Part shown: piece after piece, positions 16,696 to 24,959 of the stretch | Position numbering within the stretch: the first letter of the stretch is position 1 | Layout of the letters: every line of letters starts with the position of its first letter | Assembly: GCA_038396625.1 (NCBI GenBank) | Contig: CP121688.1 | Location: 3,100,001 to 3,164,000 of the forward strand | Direction of reading: 5' to 3' | DNA: 64,000 bases | Origin: G038396625 sp038396625 | GTDB lineage: Bacteria > Bacillota > Clostridia > Peptostreptococcales > Thermotaleaceae | Notes under the pieces: model-generated | Told to the model about the DNA's origin: nothing | What the model saw: only the letters and a program-made list of their open reading frames with translations | The model's database searches: none | Translations under genes and position numbers: made by a program

Positions 16696-18147
16696 TCACT
16701 CATCATTTAACGGCATTTCTATCCAAACAGTGGTTCCTTCATTTAATTGACTTGTGATCCCATATTGAAATTGATGGGCTTCTAAAATATTTTTAACAAT
16801 TGCCATGCCCAGTCCTGTACCGCTATCGTTTCTCTTGCCTGATTTGTCTACCTTATAGAATCTTTCCCAAACATAGGGTAATTCTTCTTCTGAAATTCCC
16901 TTTCCCTCATCAATGACTTCCATTCTTAAAACATTGTCTATGTTGAAAATCTTAATCATTACTTTCCCATTTTCAAAAGCGTATTCAATAGCATTGTTCA
17001 TAAGATTAAAAAGCACTTGATACATTTTATCTTTATCTGCATGAAGTAAGAATGCTTGATCTTCAGCTTCAACATGTAGTTGAACATTTTTATGAGATGC
17101 AAAATAGGATAGCTTTTCTAAAACATTATTTAAGAGCTTCTCCAAAGAAAACGTCTCATAAATCAAGTTTGAAAACCCTGACTCCATTTTGGATAAATAA
17201 AGGACGTCCTCTATCATTCTATTGAGTCTATCGGATTCGTCTCGAATAACTTCTAAATAAGCATGCTTATCTTCCTTATTGATATCATCAATGGTTTCTA
17301 ATAGTTCAGCATATGCTTTGATGAGACTAATAGGTGTCTTCAATTCATGAGAAACATTGGCAATCAATTCTTTTCGAAGCTGTTCAATCTTATCTAATTG
17401 TTTTGCCATATCATTGATTGTATCTCCCAAAATACCAATTTCATCCTTGGACTTATGGGTTACTTTTGTCACAAAATCCCCCTTTGCAATTTGCTTAGCT
17501 ACATGTGTAATATTTAGTATTGGTTTTGTAAAAAACTTTGCCAGCCATAACGCCAGCAAAGTACCAATGCCCAATGAGAAGATAGAAATAAAGGACAATT
17601 GCTTTTTTAAGATAGATATGGTTTCTTCTATTGGTGCTAAGGGTGATGAAATAACGATATTTGCAACTTTTACACCTTCTCTTATAACAGGAACACCCAC
17701 AAAAATAGACGGAACATGGTCTAAGGATCGCTTTCTTATCATTGTAAAAGATTTATTTTCTTCAATTTTTAATCGGATGTCCCTATCTCTCAAAAAAAAG
17801 TTTATGGTTTTATTCTGAGTCTTATTGGTATCTCTTGGCGATGAAACGTATTTATCTGACATACTATAAAATGGTATATGATCCTGCTCATCAAATATAA
17901 ATACTCTAGCATTTATAGTAGAAACAAATGCATTGATTTCTTCTAACACTTCCTGCGAAAGCTTCTCTTCACTATCCGATTCTTGGAAAAGAGAAGCTAA
18001 TTTGTCAGCTTCATCTTCTAATGTAGCTTTTCTCTCACGAATATAAAATTCATTTAATAAGGCTACTTGGAATATCCAAGTGATTAATAAAATAATCACC
18101 ACTAAAGATGTAATTGCCAGCCATAGTTTACTTAATATTCCTTTCAT
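16696..18147 (-). CDS. Sensor histidine kinase of the efflux operon
   Basis: A 483-residue membrane kinase. It has transmembrane helix 1 (about 8-30), an extracytoplasmic sensor region of about 150 residues, helix 2 (about 184-204) and HAMP (205-257). The dimerisation domain carries the phosphorylated His267 in NVSHELKTP, and the ATPase domain shows NLMNNAIEYAF, DEGKGIS and GTGLGMAIV. Its start overlaps the response-regulator 3' end by 20 bases. The pair probably senses a cell-envelope or drug signal and controls the exporter encoded upstream in the same operon. Confidence 0.92.
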   Translation of the reverse strand: MKGILSKLWLAITSLVVIILLITWIFQVALLNEFYIRERKATLEDEADKLASLFQESDSEEKLSQEVLEEINAFVSTINARVFIFDEQDHIPFYSMSDKYVSSPRDTNKTQNKTINFFLRDRDIRLKIEENKSFTMIRKRSLDHVPSIFVGVPVIREGVKVANIVISSPLAPIEETISILKKQLSFISIFSLGIGTLLALWLAKFFTKPILNITHVAKQIAKGDFVTKVTHKSKDEIGILGDTINDMAKQLDKIEQLRKELIANVSHELKTPISLIKAYAELLETIDDINKEDKHAYLEVIRDESDRLNRMIEDVLYLSKMESGFSNLIYETFSLEKLLNNVLEKLSYFASHKNVQLHVEAEDQAFLLHADKDKMYQVLFNLMNNAIEYAFENGKVMIKIFNIDNVLRMEVIDEGKGISEEELPYVWERFYKVDKSGKRNDSGTGLGMAIVKNILEAHQFQYGITSQLNEGTTVWIEMPLNDE

Positions 18148-18832
18148 TTTTATCTCCTATCATAAGCTTATACCCTATTCCCCAAACGGTTTGAATATAT
18201 TTTTTATATTTGCCTAGCTTTTCTCTAAGCTGTTTCACATGGGTATCCACAGTTCTAGCATCTCCTACAAAATCATATCCCCAAACTTGATTGAGCAATT
18301 GTTCTCTAGAATAGACAATCTCTGGATTTTTCGCTAGATGATATAATAACTCATATTCTTTGGGTGTTAAACAAAGCTCTTGATTGTCTAACAGTACTTG
18401 TTTACACAACGTCTTAATTTCTAACGCCCCCATCTTGATAGCCTTTTCAAAGTGCTCGTTGTTGGCTTTGGTTCTTCTTAAAACAGCCTTTATTCTTGCA
18501 ACCATTTCTTTTAAACTAAAGGGCTTACTTAGATAGTCATCTGCGCCTAATTCAAATCCAAAAAGCTTATCATACTCCTCTCCTCTAGCTGTAAGCACAA
18601 TAATTGGAATACTTGATTCTGCTCTGATTTTTCTACAAACAGCCCACCCATCTATTTCTGGCATCATCACATCTAATAGTATTAAGTCATACTTATTTTT
18701 TTCAATGTTTTCCAATGCCTCTCTACCATTGGTTGCTTCCTCTACTTGATAGCCTTCTTTATTCAAAAATATTCTTATGGCATTTCTCATTTTCTCTTCA
18801 TCATCAACTATGAGAATTTTGGCTTCATTCAT
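18128..18832 (-). CDS. OmpR/PhoB-family response regulator
   Basis: A 234-residue regulator with a receiver domain (D10-D11 acidic pocket, phospho-acceptor D54 in ILLDVMMPE, K103-type switch lysine in LSKPFS) and a winged-helix output domain (CLTPKEYELLYHLAKNPE, then GDARTVDTHVKQLREKLG). I used ATG 18832-18830 because AGGAG precedes it; the longer frame from 18874 would overlap the ABC ATPase gene. OmpR-type regulators bind tandem repeats about 11 bp apart, as seen in the boxes at 22630-22651 and 13925-13946. Confidence 0.93.
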   Translation of the reverse strand: MNEAKILIVDDEEKMRNAIRIFLNKEGYQVEEATNGREALENIEKNKYDLILLDVMMPEIDGWAVCRKIRAESSIPIIVLTARGEEYDKLFGFELGADDYLSKPFSLKEMVARIKAVLRRTKANNEHFEKAIKMGALEIKTLCKQVLLDNQELCLTPKEYELLYHLAKNPEIVYSREQLLNQVWGYDFVGDARTVDTHVKQLREKLGKYKKYIQTVWGIGYKLMIGDKNERNIK

Positions 18833-18845
18833 ATTGCTTCTCTCC

Positions 18846-19532
18846 TCACATAAAGGATTCAAAAATCCTACCATCTTTTACATGAATAATTCTTTGTGCT
18901 TGTTTTGCAATATCTTGATCATGGGTAATCAAAATGATAGTATTTCCTTCTCGATTTAGTTCTAAAAACATCTCCATAATTTCATTTCCCGATTTGGAAT
19001 CCAGCGCCCCTGTGGGTTCATCCGCAAGAAGTATATTGGGCTCTCCTGACAATGCTCTTGCCACAGATACTCTCTGCTGTTGTCCACCAGATAACTCCAT
19101 GGGCTTATGATCTATTCGATCTCCAAGCCCTACTCTTTCCAGTAGTTTCGTTGCTCTTTCATAGGCTCTTTGTTTATCCCATCCCCTTAATAGTAGCGGG
19201 AAAGCTACGTTATGAACAGCAGTATATTTAGGAAGGAGGTTAAATCGCTGAAAGATGAATCCTACTTCTTGATTTCGGATGTCTGCCAACTCATCTTCAT
19301 TTCTGGCTTTTATGTCTTTCCCTGCCAGCACATATTCTCCTGAATCCACTACATCTATACATCCTATGATATTCATCAAGGTGGATTTACCAGAACCGGA
19401 AGGACCTAACACTGCGACGAATTCTCCTTTTTTAATTTCCAAAGACACTTCTTTTAACACAGTTAGTATATTTTTACCCATTTTATAAGATTTAAAGATA
19501 TCCTTCATATAGATTACTGTATTGTTTCTCAT
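18846..19532 (-). CDS. MacB/LolD-type ABC exporter ATPase
   Basis: A 228-residue ATPase with Walker A GPSGSGKST (43-51), Q-loop FQRFNLLP, signature LSGGQQQRVSVARAL, Walker B ILLADEPTGALD and H-loop ITHD. It pairs with the FtsX-like permease encoded two genes upstream to form a macrolide/peptide-type tripartite exporter. Spacing to the neighbouring genes is 4 and 13 bases, consistent with one transcript. Confidence 0.92.
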   Translation of the reverse strand: MRNNTVIYMKDIFKSYKMGKNILTVLKEVSLEIKKGEFVAVLGPSGSGKSTLMNIIGCIDVVDSGEYVLAGKDIKARNEDELADIRNQEVGFIFQRFNLLPKYTAVHNVAFPLLLRGWDKQRAYERATKLLERVGLGDRIDHKPMELSGGQQQRVSVARALSGEPNILLADEPTGALDSKSGNEIMEMFLELNREGNTIILITHDQDIAKQAQRIIHVKDGRIFESFM

Positions 19533-19536
19533 AGTA

Positions 19537-20103
19537 TTACCTTCCTTGCATTACCATAACACGGGTAATTATTTGATTTTCTTTGTCATTTTCATCAAAC
19601 CATATTTGTAGCATTGACCCTTCATAAATATCGGCAATATCTATTTCCTTGGCTTCCCCTTTACTGAAAATGGTTACAGAAACCCCTACGGGAATCAACA
19701 CTGTAGCGGTTTCTCCTGTGAGTTTCAGCTGTCTATTGCCAGCTGATCTCCCACCCTGAACACCCATTTGACCTCCTTGATTTGCAGAGCTTTCTCCACC
19801 ACTTGTTCCCTCTCCTTGTACTTGCCTTCCTTTACCTTCTTCGCTTTGAGGCATCTCTGCAAGCTCCAATACTACTTCATTACCAATAATACTTTTTACT
19901 TTTCCAAATAAATCAGGTCTATTCTGTATTCTTCTATTTTCTTTATCTTGACCAGCAGTATTTTCTGCTGTATTTTGTTCGCTCTCACTACTCGCTTGTG
20001 AAGGTGGATTTGTAGATATTTTTGGTGTTGAGTCGGCACATCCTGTAAGCAATAAAGAGGTACTGAGAATACCTATTAAAATCTTAACATTCAAATTAAT
20101 CAT
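19537..20103 (-). CDS. Putative lipoprotein of the efflux operon
   Basis: A 188-residue protein with a lipoprotein signal (LIGILSTSLLLTGC, Cys at about 21). A Ser/Gln/Glu-rich linker follows, with a Gly/Gln-rich low-complexity stretch at about 95-120 (GEGTSGGESS, NQGGQMGVQGGRS), and then a compact beta-rich C-terminal domain. I do not recognise a family. ATG 20103 is preferred because GGAGAG lies 9 bases before it; ATG 20112 is too close. Its position between permease and ATPase suggests a surface accessory of the exporter. Confidence 0.7.
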   Translation of the reverse strand: MINLNVKILIGILSTSLLLTGCADSTPKISTNPPSQASSESEQNTAENTAGQDKENRRIQNRPDLFGKVKSIIGNEVVLELAEMPQSEEGKGRQVQGEGTSGGESSANQGGQMGVQGGRSAGNRQLKLTGETATVLIPVGVSVTIFSKGEAKEIDIADIYEGSMLQIWFDENDKENQIITRVMVMQGR

Positions 20104-20118
20104 TTCTATCATCTCTCC

Positions 20119-21309
20119 TTATTCATAGTTTAATGCATCGATGGGTTTTAATGCCGCTGCCTTTGCTGCAGGATAATATCCAAAAAATGTTCCAATACCT
20201 AAAGAAAATATAAAGGCTAAGATGTACCCAAATAAGGACGGAATCGCTCTTACGTGAAAATAATTCATCACTGGCATAATCAGCATACTGCTCGTAATAC
20301 CAATAATCCCTCCTGCAGCACTAATGATAATCGCTTCCAGCAAAAATATCAGCAATATGTCTTTCCTACGTGCCCCAATCGCCTTTAGAATCCCTATTTC
20401 CTTTGTTCTTTCTTTTACGGAAACAAACAGCACATTCATGATGCCAATACCTCCCACAATCAATACTACAGTAGCTACTGAAAGCAGCATAAGGGTCATG
20501 GTCCTTGCGGAGTCCTTTGCCGATTGCAGTCTATTTCCTGCATCTATCAGCATGAACTGTTCACTTTTATCTTTAAAAGACTTTTGTAGAATGATATTAA
20601 TTTCTTCCATGGCTGAATCAACATAATCGATATTCTTGGCTAAAGCCAGTATGATTGGCCTTGCACTTCTACCTGTAATATATTTTTCCGCCACCTTATA
20701 GGGTATGAACACGCCTTCATCAGGGCTAAACCCTCTCATGCTAGAATCTCCTTGTCTTTTTAAGACGCCAATCACTTCATAACGTTTGCCATTGATCAAT
20801 ATTTTTTCCCCTAGAGCCTCTGAAACATCTTCTTCAAAAAACAACGCTGCAATATCGTATCCTATCACTGCAACCTTTTCAGTCTCATCATTCTGTTCAT
20901 GGTTGATAAACGCACCGTGCTGGATTACAAGATTATTAATTTCTTTCAGCTCTTCTGTTGCTCCAGCAATGGAAACAGATGTCGACATATTGTAATAGTT
21001 TATATCTCCTTTACCCGTAATCATCATGGAGACTTTTTTGACAGAGGGAGCTTCTTCTCTTATTGCCTCCATTTCTTCTATACTTAGTTTTTCTGTTCCA
21101 CCTCTTCCAAAGCTTGTCATAATTTGAATCGTTCCTACGTTTAAACTCTTAAATTGTTCTTCTACACTGGCCTGGCTTCCCTCACCTATAGCAATCACCA
21201 ACACAATCGTCAAAGATCCTACTATAATACCTAAAGTAGTAAGAAACACCTTCGCTTTATTTCCTTTAATGTTTATGAATATAGACCTTAAAATCTCAAT
21301 TAAACTCAT
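20119..21309 (-). CDS. MacB-like ABC exporter permease (FtsX domain)
   Basis: A 396-residue permease. One N-terminal membrane helix (KVFLTTLGIIVGSLTIVLVI, about 19-40) is followed by a MacB periplasmic-core-like extracytoplasmic domain (about 45-270) and three C-terminal helices with the FtsX signature (GGIGIMNVLFVSVKERTKEI, GILKAIGARRKDI). Start chosen at ATG 21309 after GTGGTGAG; the frame extends upstream to 21342, but that would overlap the adaptor gene by 23 bases. It partners the ATPase and the MacA-like adaptor. Confidence 0.9.
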   Translation of the reverse strand: MSLIEILRSIFINIKGNKAKVFLTTLGIIVGSLTIVLVIAIGEGSQASVEEQFKSLNVGTIQIMTSFGRGGTEKLSIEEMEAIREEAPSVKKVSMMITGKGDINYYNMSTSVSIAGATEELKEINNLVIQHGAFINHEQNDETEKVAVIGYDIAALFFEEDVSEALGEKILINGKRYEVIGVLKRQGDSSMRGFSPDEGVFIPYKVAEKYITGRSARPIILALAKNIDYVDSAMEEINIILQKSFKDKSEQFMLIDAGNRLQSAKDSARTMTLMLLSVATVVLIVGGIGIMNVLFVSVKERTKEIGILKAIGARRKDILLIFLLEAIIISAAGGIIGITSSMLIMPVMNYFHVRAIPSLFGYILAFIFSLGIGTFFGYYPAAKAAALKPIDALNYE

Positions 21310-21319
21310 CTCACCACAC

Positions 21320-22564
21320 CTACTCTGTTTTTGTGTTTTCAATCAATACCGTTTCACCGACTTTCAACCCTTCCCTAACCGAGACGTATTTACCATCCGT
21401 TAATCCTGTTTTTATATTTTTAATTTGGATATCCCCATTTTGGTCTTTTACCTTCACAGCCTGCTTCCCGTCTATGATACTGACAGCTTTATTGGGGATC
21501 ATCAAAACATCCTTTTCCTGTCTGAGTATAAAAAATACTGTACAGGTCATACCAGATTTAATTTTATCTAGTCCTTTTTCTAACGCAATGCTTACATCGT
21601 AAGTCACTAAACCACTTTGTTCTATTTTAGGAAGCGCATCTATTGACGTAACCTTTCCATTGAAGCTTTCACCTTCATAGGCTTCAAACGTAACCTCTAC
21701 CATCTGTCCGATTTCTACCTTTGACAAATCAATCTCTGAAACAGGTACCACAACCTCCACTCGATCTGAATCGGATACCACCATAAAATGGGATGTATCG
21801 GCTGTTACTTGCCCTGTCTCCTTTACCGTAGAAATATTTTCTCCAGGCTTATAAGCTATTTTTAATACTTTTGCACTTAATGGGGCTGTTAGAATGGTGT
21901 TATTTAAATCATCCTTCGCCATCTCTAAATTGATTTTTGCACTTTCAACATTTGCTGTCTCTAGCTCCAAATCTTTATTAGAATTAGCTAGGGTATTATA
22001 TCTTTCTAATTGTGTAGCATAGGCAGCTTTTGCGCTTTCATAGGCAATTCTTTTTAAATTAATTTCTTGCTTTGAATAATATTCCTCCAATTCTGTCATA
22101 GGCAGATATTCTGCTTCTACCTGCTCTAGTTTTAACTTTAACTCATCCAGTTTTTGTTTTTCACTAATCAGATTAAGTTTTTGGCTTTCTTTCTTTTGCC
22201 CCAAGCTAGCCAATGCTTTTTGATAGCTAATTTCAGCAGTCTTTAACTTGTTTTGATATTGTTTATCATCTAGTTTGGCAAGAATCTGCCCTTCTTTGAT
22301 TTGTTCTCCCTCTTTAACATACAGCTCTTTGAGCTTTCCACTTAATTCAAAGTCTAAATTTACAACTGGTATCTCTGCTTCTCCATCTCCTGTAAAACCT
22401 ATGGTAATATCTCCTTTTTGTACTTTTTCTTCTTTTGTTGTTATCTCATCACTAGAAGATGCTGTTGTCTTATTGATCAGTATAAAACCTGAAAAACTGA
22501 TTCCTAGGATAAGAATGACAATGATTAATTTAGTGTATTTACTAGAAAAAAAACTTTTTATCAA
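21320..22564 (-). CDS. MacA/HlyD-type membrane-fusion adaptor
   Basis: A 414-residue adaptor with an N-terminal membrane anchor (about 12-32) and a lipoyl half-motif (GKLKELYVKEGEQIKEGQIL near 75-95). A long alpha-helical hairpin covers about 105-220, followed by the second lipoyl half (TAPLSAKVLKIAYKPGENIS) and beta-barrel domains. It starts with TTG at 22564, 7 bases after an exact AAGGAGG; no ATG is available nearby. It is the first gene of the efflux operon and lies 50 bases after the predicted promoter. Confidence 0.9.
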   Translation of the reverse strand: MIKSFFSSKYTKLIIVILILGISFSGFILINKTTASSSDEITTKEEKVQKGDITIGFTGDGEAEIPVVNLDFELSGKLKELYVKEGEQIKEGQILAKLDDKQYQNKLKTAEISYQKALASLGQKKESQKLNLISEKQKLDELKLKLEQVEAEYLPMTELEEYYSKQEINLKRIAYESAKAAYATQLERYNTLANSNKDLELETANVESAKINLEMAKDDLNNTILTAPLSAKVLKIAYKPGENISTVKETGQVTADTSHFMVVSDSDRVEVVVPVSEIDLSKVEIGQMVEVTFEAYEGESFNGKVTSIDALPKIEQSGLVTYDVSIALEKGLDKIKSGMTCTVFFILRQEKDVLMIPNKAVSIIDGKQAVKVKDQNGDIQIKNIKTGLTDGKYVSVREGLKVGETVLIENTKTE

Positions 22565-22611
22565 ATTGCTTTACCTCCTTCTGAAACAATCTTTCGATCC
22601 TTCACCTCTAA

Positions 22612-22691
22612 CTGTATTATATTGGGTAATTGTGATGAAACTGTGATGCAAATAAGAATAATTTATGAGCATTACAATCGCATTATAAAAC
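22612..22691. repeat. 80-bp direct repeat, copy 2 (promoter box of the efflux operon)
   Basis: Colinear copy of 13907-13986. Here it lies immediately upstream of the MacA-like gene, so it is the natural promoter region of the operon. It also marks the edge of the second copy of the DUF134/permease cluster. Confidence 0.85.
22616..22651 (-). promoter_or_regulatory. Efflux-operon promoter with OmpR-type tandem boxes
   Basis: On the minus strand TTGCATCACAG and TTTCATCACAA stand in tandem with an 11-base period (22630-22651), ending 8 bases before TATAAT (22616-22621). There is no good -35 hexamer. A weak -35 replaced by tandem repeats is the usual layout of promoters activated by OmpR/PhoB-type regulators, and such a regulator is encoded in the operon. 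Confidence 0.65.
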
Positions 22692-22805
22692 TTTCATAAT
22701 AAAAGGGTGAAACAAGCTCATCCTTTTATTATGGGTATATGTTCTTTATAATTATAAAATATATTGTTTTAGGTATATGTCAATAACTTTTTCTTTTTCT
22801 CTTTA

Positions 22806-22856
22806 AAAAAATCATGAGCCAATACAAGATTTTTCTTGCATTGGCTCATGATTTTT
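22806..22856. terminator. Terminator hairpin, duplicated cluster copy 2
   Basis: AAAAATCATGAGCCAAT pairs with its complement and is followed by T5 on the plus strand and preceded by an A-run, so it can act in both directions. It ends the permease transcript. Confidence 0.78.
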
Positions 22857-22905
22857 AATAAGCTTCAACAAACACTTCAAAATGGCCTTCTAGATAAGCG
22901 TATGT
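22855..22905 (-). pseudogene. Rubrerythrin 3'-end relic, copy 2
   Basis: Directly after the permease stop the leftward frame reads TYAYLEGHFEVFVEAY and TAA. The last ten residues are identical to the C-terminus of the rubrerythrin at 24960. The body of the gene is missing. The same join occurs in copy 1, so it predates the duplication. Confidence 0.75.
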
Positions 22906-23436
22906 TTACATTGATTCAGCATTTTCATATATCTTTATAATTTCTGACTTACCAGTAAAAGAACATAGAAGATATGCAATGAGAATAATGCCAGGAATAT
23001 CTATCATTAATCTTGTAACTGCAAATCTTGCTCCTAAGGCAGAGAGTTCAAATAAAAACATTGGAATCTTTGTTGTGGACCATGCACCGATAAAAATGAG
23101 TACATTACTGAATTTAACTCCTTTTTTCATAAATACTGCTGCAATAGGGAATGCAGCATAAAGTGGTCCTGCTGCTGCTGAACCTAAGAAGACGGATAGA
23201 ACAATTCCTTTGATCCCTGATTTTTCTCCCATATACTTCATCATCGTTTCCTTTGAAACCCATACATCTAGTAAGCCTAAAAGTATAAAAACTGGTGGAA
23301 TCACCAAAATCATTTCTTTCAAACTATATCCTGTAATACCCATCGCTTTAATGCCCATTTCTTTATTTATTAACAATAATATTATCATCATGATCGCAGT
23401 AATAAGAAAAAATCGATACTTCTGCAGTACAGTCAT
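22906..23436 (-). CDS. Split permease, second half (YraQ/DUF318-like)
   Basis: A 176-residue membrane protein with about five hydrophobic segments. It contains LGSAAAGPLYAAFPIAAVFM and KKGVKFSNVLIFIGAWSTTK, the conserved repeat of the permease (YraQ/UPF0718) family, in which one long protein of about 300-350 residues carries both halves. Here each half is its own gene. The start overlaps the first-half gene by 4 bases (ATGA). Members are often next to ArsR regulators and NifX-like proteins; the substrate is unknown (metal or metalloid is a guess from context). Confidence 0.8.
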   Translation of the reverse strand: MTVLQKYRFFLITAIMMIILLLINKEMGIKAMGITGYSLKEMILVIPPVFILLGLLDVWVSKETMMKYMGEKSGIKGIVLSVFLGSAAAGPLYAAFPIAAVFMKKGVKFSNVLIFIGAWSTTKIPMFLFELSALGARFAVTRLMIDIPGIILIAYLLCSFTGKSEIIKIYENAESM

Positions 23437-23918
23437 CTTCCACCAGCCACCTTCCCAATTATGTATGCAACAACAAAGGAAAATAAAAATGCCAATATAT
23501 TTCTCATGATTGTAAGTCGTTTACCAAAATACTTGTATTCAACAGGAGCTGTTACAACACCTACCATCATTAATGCAGAAACAAATGCGCCAATTTGCAT
23601 ATATCCTGCACCACTATTTAACAGCATAGCTGCCGTAGGGAAAGCTACAAATCCTGGAATCAATGTAATAGCACCAACAACAGCAGCAAAAATTACGCCC
23701 AGCCATCCGGACTCACTGCCTATGATCTTGGATATGAATTCTGCATCAAATGCTGCAAGCAATATACCTACAAGCATAATTACCCCTAAAAACTGTGGCA
23801 AAATATTTTCAAAGGACTTCCATGCTTTTTTCAAAGCCATTTTTGTCTTCTTCTTATCTCTAAAATAAGAAATAATCAAAAGCACAATTACCACTATGTA
23901 CATGAGATAACTATTCAT
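23433..23918 (-). CDS. Split permease, first half (YraQ/DUF318-like)
   Basis: A 161-residue membrane protein with four to five hydrophobic segments and the family motif GAITLIPGFVAFPTAAMLLN. It pairs with the next gene to rebuild a complete two-repeat permease. The start has TTGAGGAGC upstream. It lies in an ArsR - NifX-like - permease - permease operon. The 37661 gene is a paralogue of this half. Confidence 0.8.
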   Translation of the reverse strand: MNSYLMYIVVIVLLIISYFRDKKKTKMALKKAWKSFENILPQFLGVIMLVGILLAAFDAEFISKIIGSESGWLGVIFAAVVGAITLIPGFVAFPTAAMLLNSGAGYMQIGAFVSALMMVGVVTAPVEYKYFGKRLTIMRNILAFLFSFVVAYIIGKVAGGR

Positions 23919-24015
23919 AACGCTAAGCTCCTCAAAAAGTTTTTTTGTATTTCTATTTTAAAAGGCATCTACCTTCCCATAGATGTCTTTCATCTGAATC
24001 AGCTTTGAACTATTT

Positions 24016-24384
24016 TTAATGATTGCAGCCATGATGATTACAGCTATGATTCGCTGAAAACTCCATTAATTTATCCCTTTTTAGCAGTTCAATATTCTGT
24101 GATACTGTTTCACCAGCAACTTTATATACCTTTATTCCTTGGTTATTTAGTTTCATTAATGCTCCTGCACCAATTCCGCCAACTAAAATAGCATCCACCG
24201 CTTCTCCACCCAAGGCCTTAAGAGGTTGACACATCCCATGGGCATGATGTAAATCTTCATTTTCAATTACTTTGATTTCTTCTTTTTCTAAATCATAAAT
24301 TAGAAAAAATGGTGCTGATCCAAAGTGGTTATAAGCAATACTCTCTAACCCATTATTTTCTTTTACTGGAATACATACTTTCAT
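24016..24384 (-). CDS. NifX/NifB C-terminal-like (dinitrogenase cofactor domain) protein
   Basis: A 122-residue protein of the dinitrogenase iron-molybdenum cofactor biosynthesis fold: MKVCIPVKENNGLESIAYNH, FGSAPFFLIYDLE, and the GGEAVDAILVGGIGAGALMKL segment. Its tail is Cys/His-rich (HSCNHHGCNH), suggesting metal binding. It occurs outside nitrogen-fixation loci in many anaerobes, next to DUF5320/DUF134 and permease genes, with unknown role. I use ATG 24384 behind AAAGGGGAAAG; the frame extends upstream into the ArsR gene. Confidence 0.87.
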   Translation of the reverse strand: MKVCIPVKENNGLESIAYNHFGSAPFFLIYDLEKEEIKVIENEDLHHAHGMCQPLKALGGEAVDAILVGGIGAGALMKLNNQGIKVYKVAGETVSQNIELLKRDKLMEFSANHSCNHHGCNH

Positions 24385-24397
24385 ATTCTTTCCCCTT

Positions 24398-24754
24398 TCA
24401 GCTATTCTTATTTTTTTGACAGCATTTATTTTGATTTGCTTTATAAACATTTGCTTTATGTGTACCTGGCTTGCAATGATTCATGACATGTTCTTCATTC
24501 ATTTGTTCAATAAATTTTACAATTTCTAATAGAATTGGTTCTTGCAGATCATAGTGCACATAATACCCTGCTTTTTTTCCAACAATAATCCCAGCTTTTT
24601 TTAGAACCTTTAAATGCTGTGATACTGCTGCTTCTGAAATATCTAAGTGTCTAGCAATCCCTTTTGCACAAATTCTTTTTTTTGAAAGGATAACCAATAT
24701 TTTCAGCCTTGTTTCGTCACCAAGAGCTTTAAATATCTGTACGATTTTTTCCAT
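24398..24754 (-). CDS. ArsR-family metal-responsive repressor
   Basis: A 118-residue winged-helix repressor: FKALGDETRLKILVILSKKR, then CAKGIARHLDISEAAVSQHLKVLKKAGI (recognition helix) and the wing GKKAGYYVHYDL. C-terminal cysteines (HCKPGTH and NKCCQKN) and C29 near the DNA-binding helix could bind a metal or metalloid. A palindrome between the promoter and the start codon is the likely operator. First gene of the ArsR - NifX-like - permease operon. Confidence 0.88.
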   Translation of the reverse strand: MEKIVQIFKALGDETRLKILVILSKKRICAKGIARHLDISEAAVSQHLKVLKKAGIIVGKKAGYYVHYDLQEPILLEIVKFIEQMNEEHVMNHCKPGTHKANVYKANQNKCCQKNKNS

Positions 24755-24768
24755 TATCTACTCCTTTA

Positions 24769-24784
24769 TTTTACTTAAGTAAAA
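24769..24784. promoter_or_regulatory. Palindromic operator, ArsR operon
   Basis: Perfect 16-bp palindrome TTTTACTTAAGTAAAA between the -10 element and the ArsR start codon. A related half-site (TTAAGTGAAA) lies in the promoter spacer. The position fits autorepression. Confidence 0.65.
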
Positions 24785-24794
24785 GATTAATTAA

Positions 24795-24823
24795 ATAATA
24801 TTTCACTTAATTAAAATTGTCAA
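24795..24823 (-). promoter_or_regulatory. Sigma-A promoter of the ArsR operon
   Basis: TTGACA (24818-24823), 17 bases, TATTAT (24795-24800) on the minus strand. Confidence 0.8.
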
Positions 24824-24864
24824 GGATAAAAAAAGAAAACATTTTCTATTCTTTGCTACAAAAA

Positions 24865-24904
24865 CAAATAATCCAACACAAAGCTGACGTTGGATTATTA
24901 TTTG
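24865..24904 (-). terminator. Terminator after rubrerythrin
   Basis: An 11-bp inverted repeat (24867-24877 and 24889-24899) lies 56 bases past the rubrerythrin stop, followed on the minus strand by T-rich sequence. Confidence 0.65.
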
Positions 24905-24959
24905 GCCAGTTCCATTTTTCAATTATAGCGCATAGACCTGCTAGCAAAAGTATTTATTC

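Larger units (their letters stand above)
22698..22905. repeat. Collapsed intergenic remnant of cluster copy 2
   Basis: Homologous to 14489-14521 joined directly to 14803-14979. The 281 bases that carry DUF5320 in copy 1 are missing, with the join at the 10-bp repeat TCCTTTTATT, and the DUF134 gene is also missing. It retains the hairpin at 22698-22730, a degenerate promoter, a terminator (22806-22856) and a rubrerythrin tail. Confidence 0.8.
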
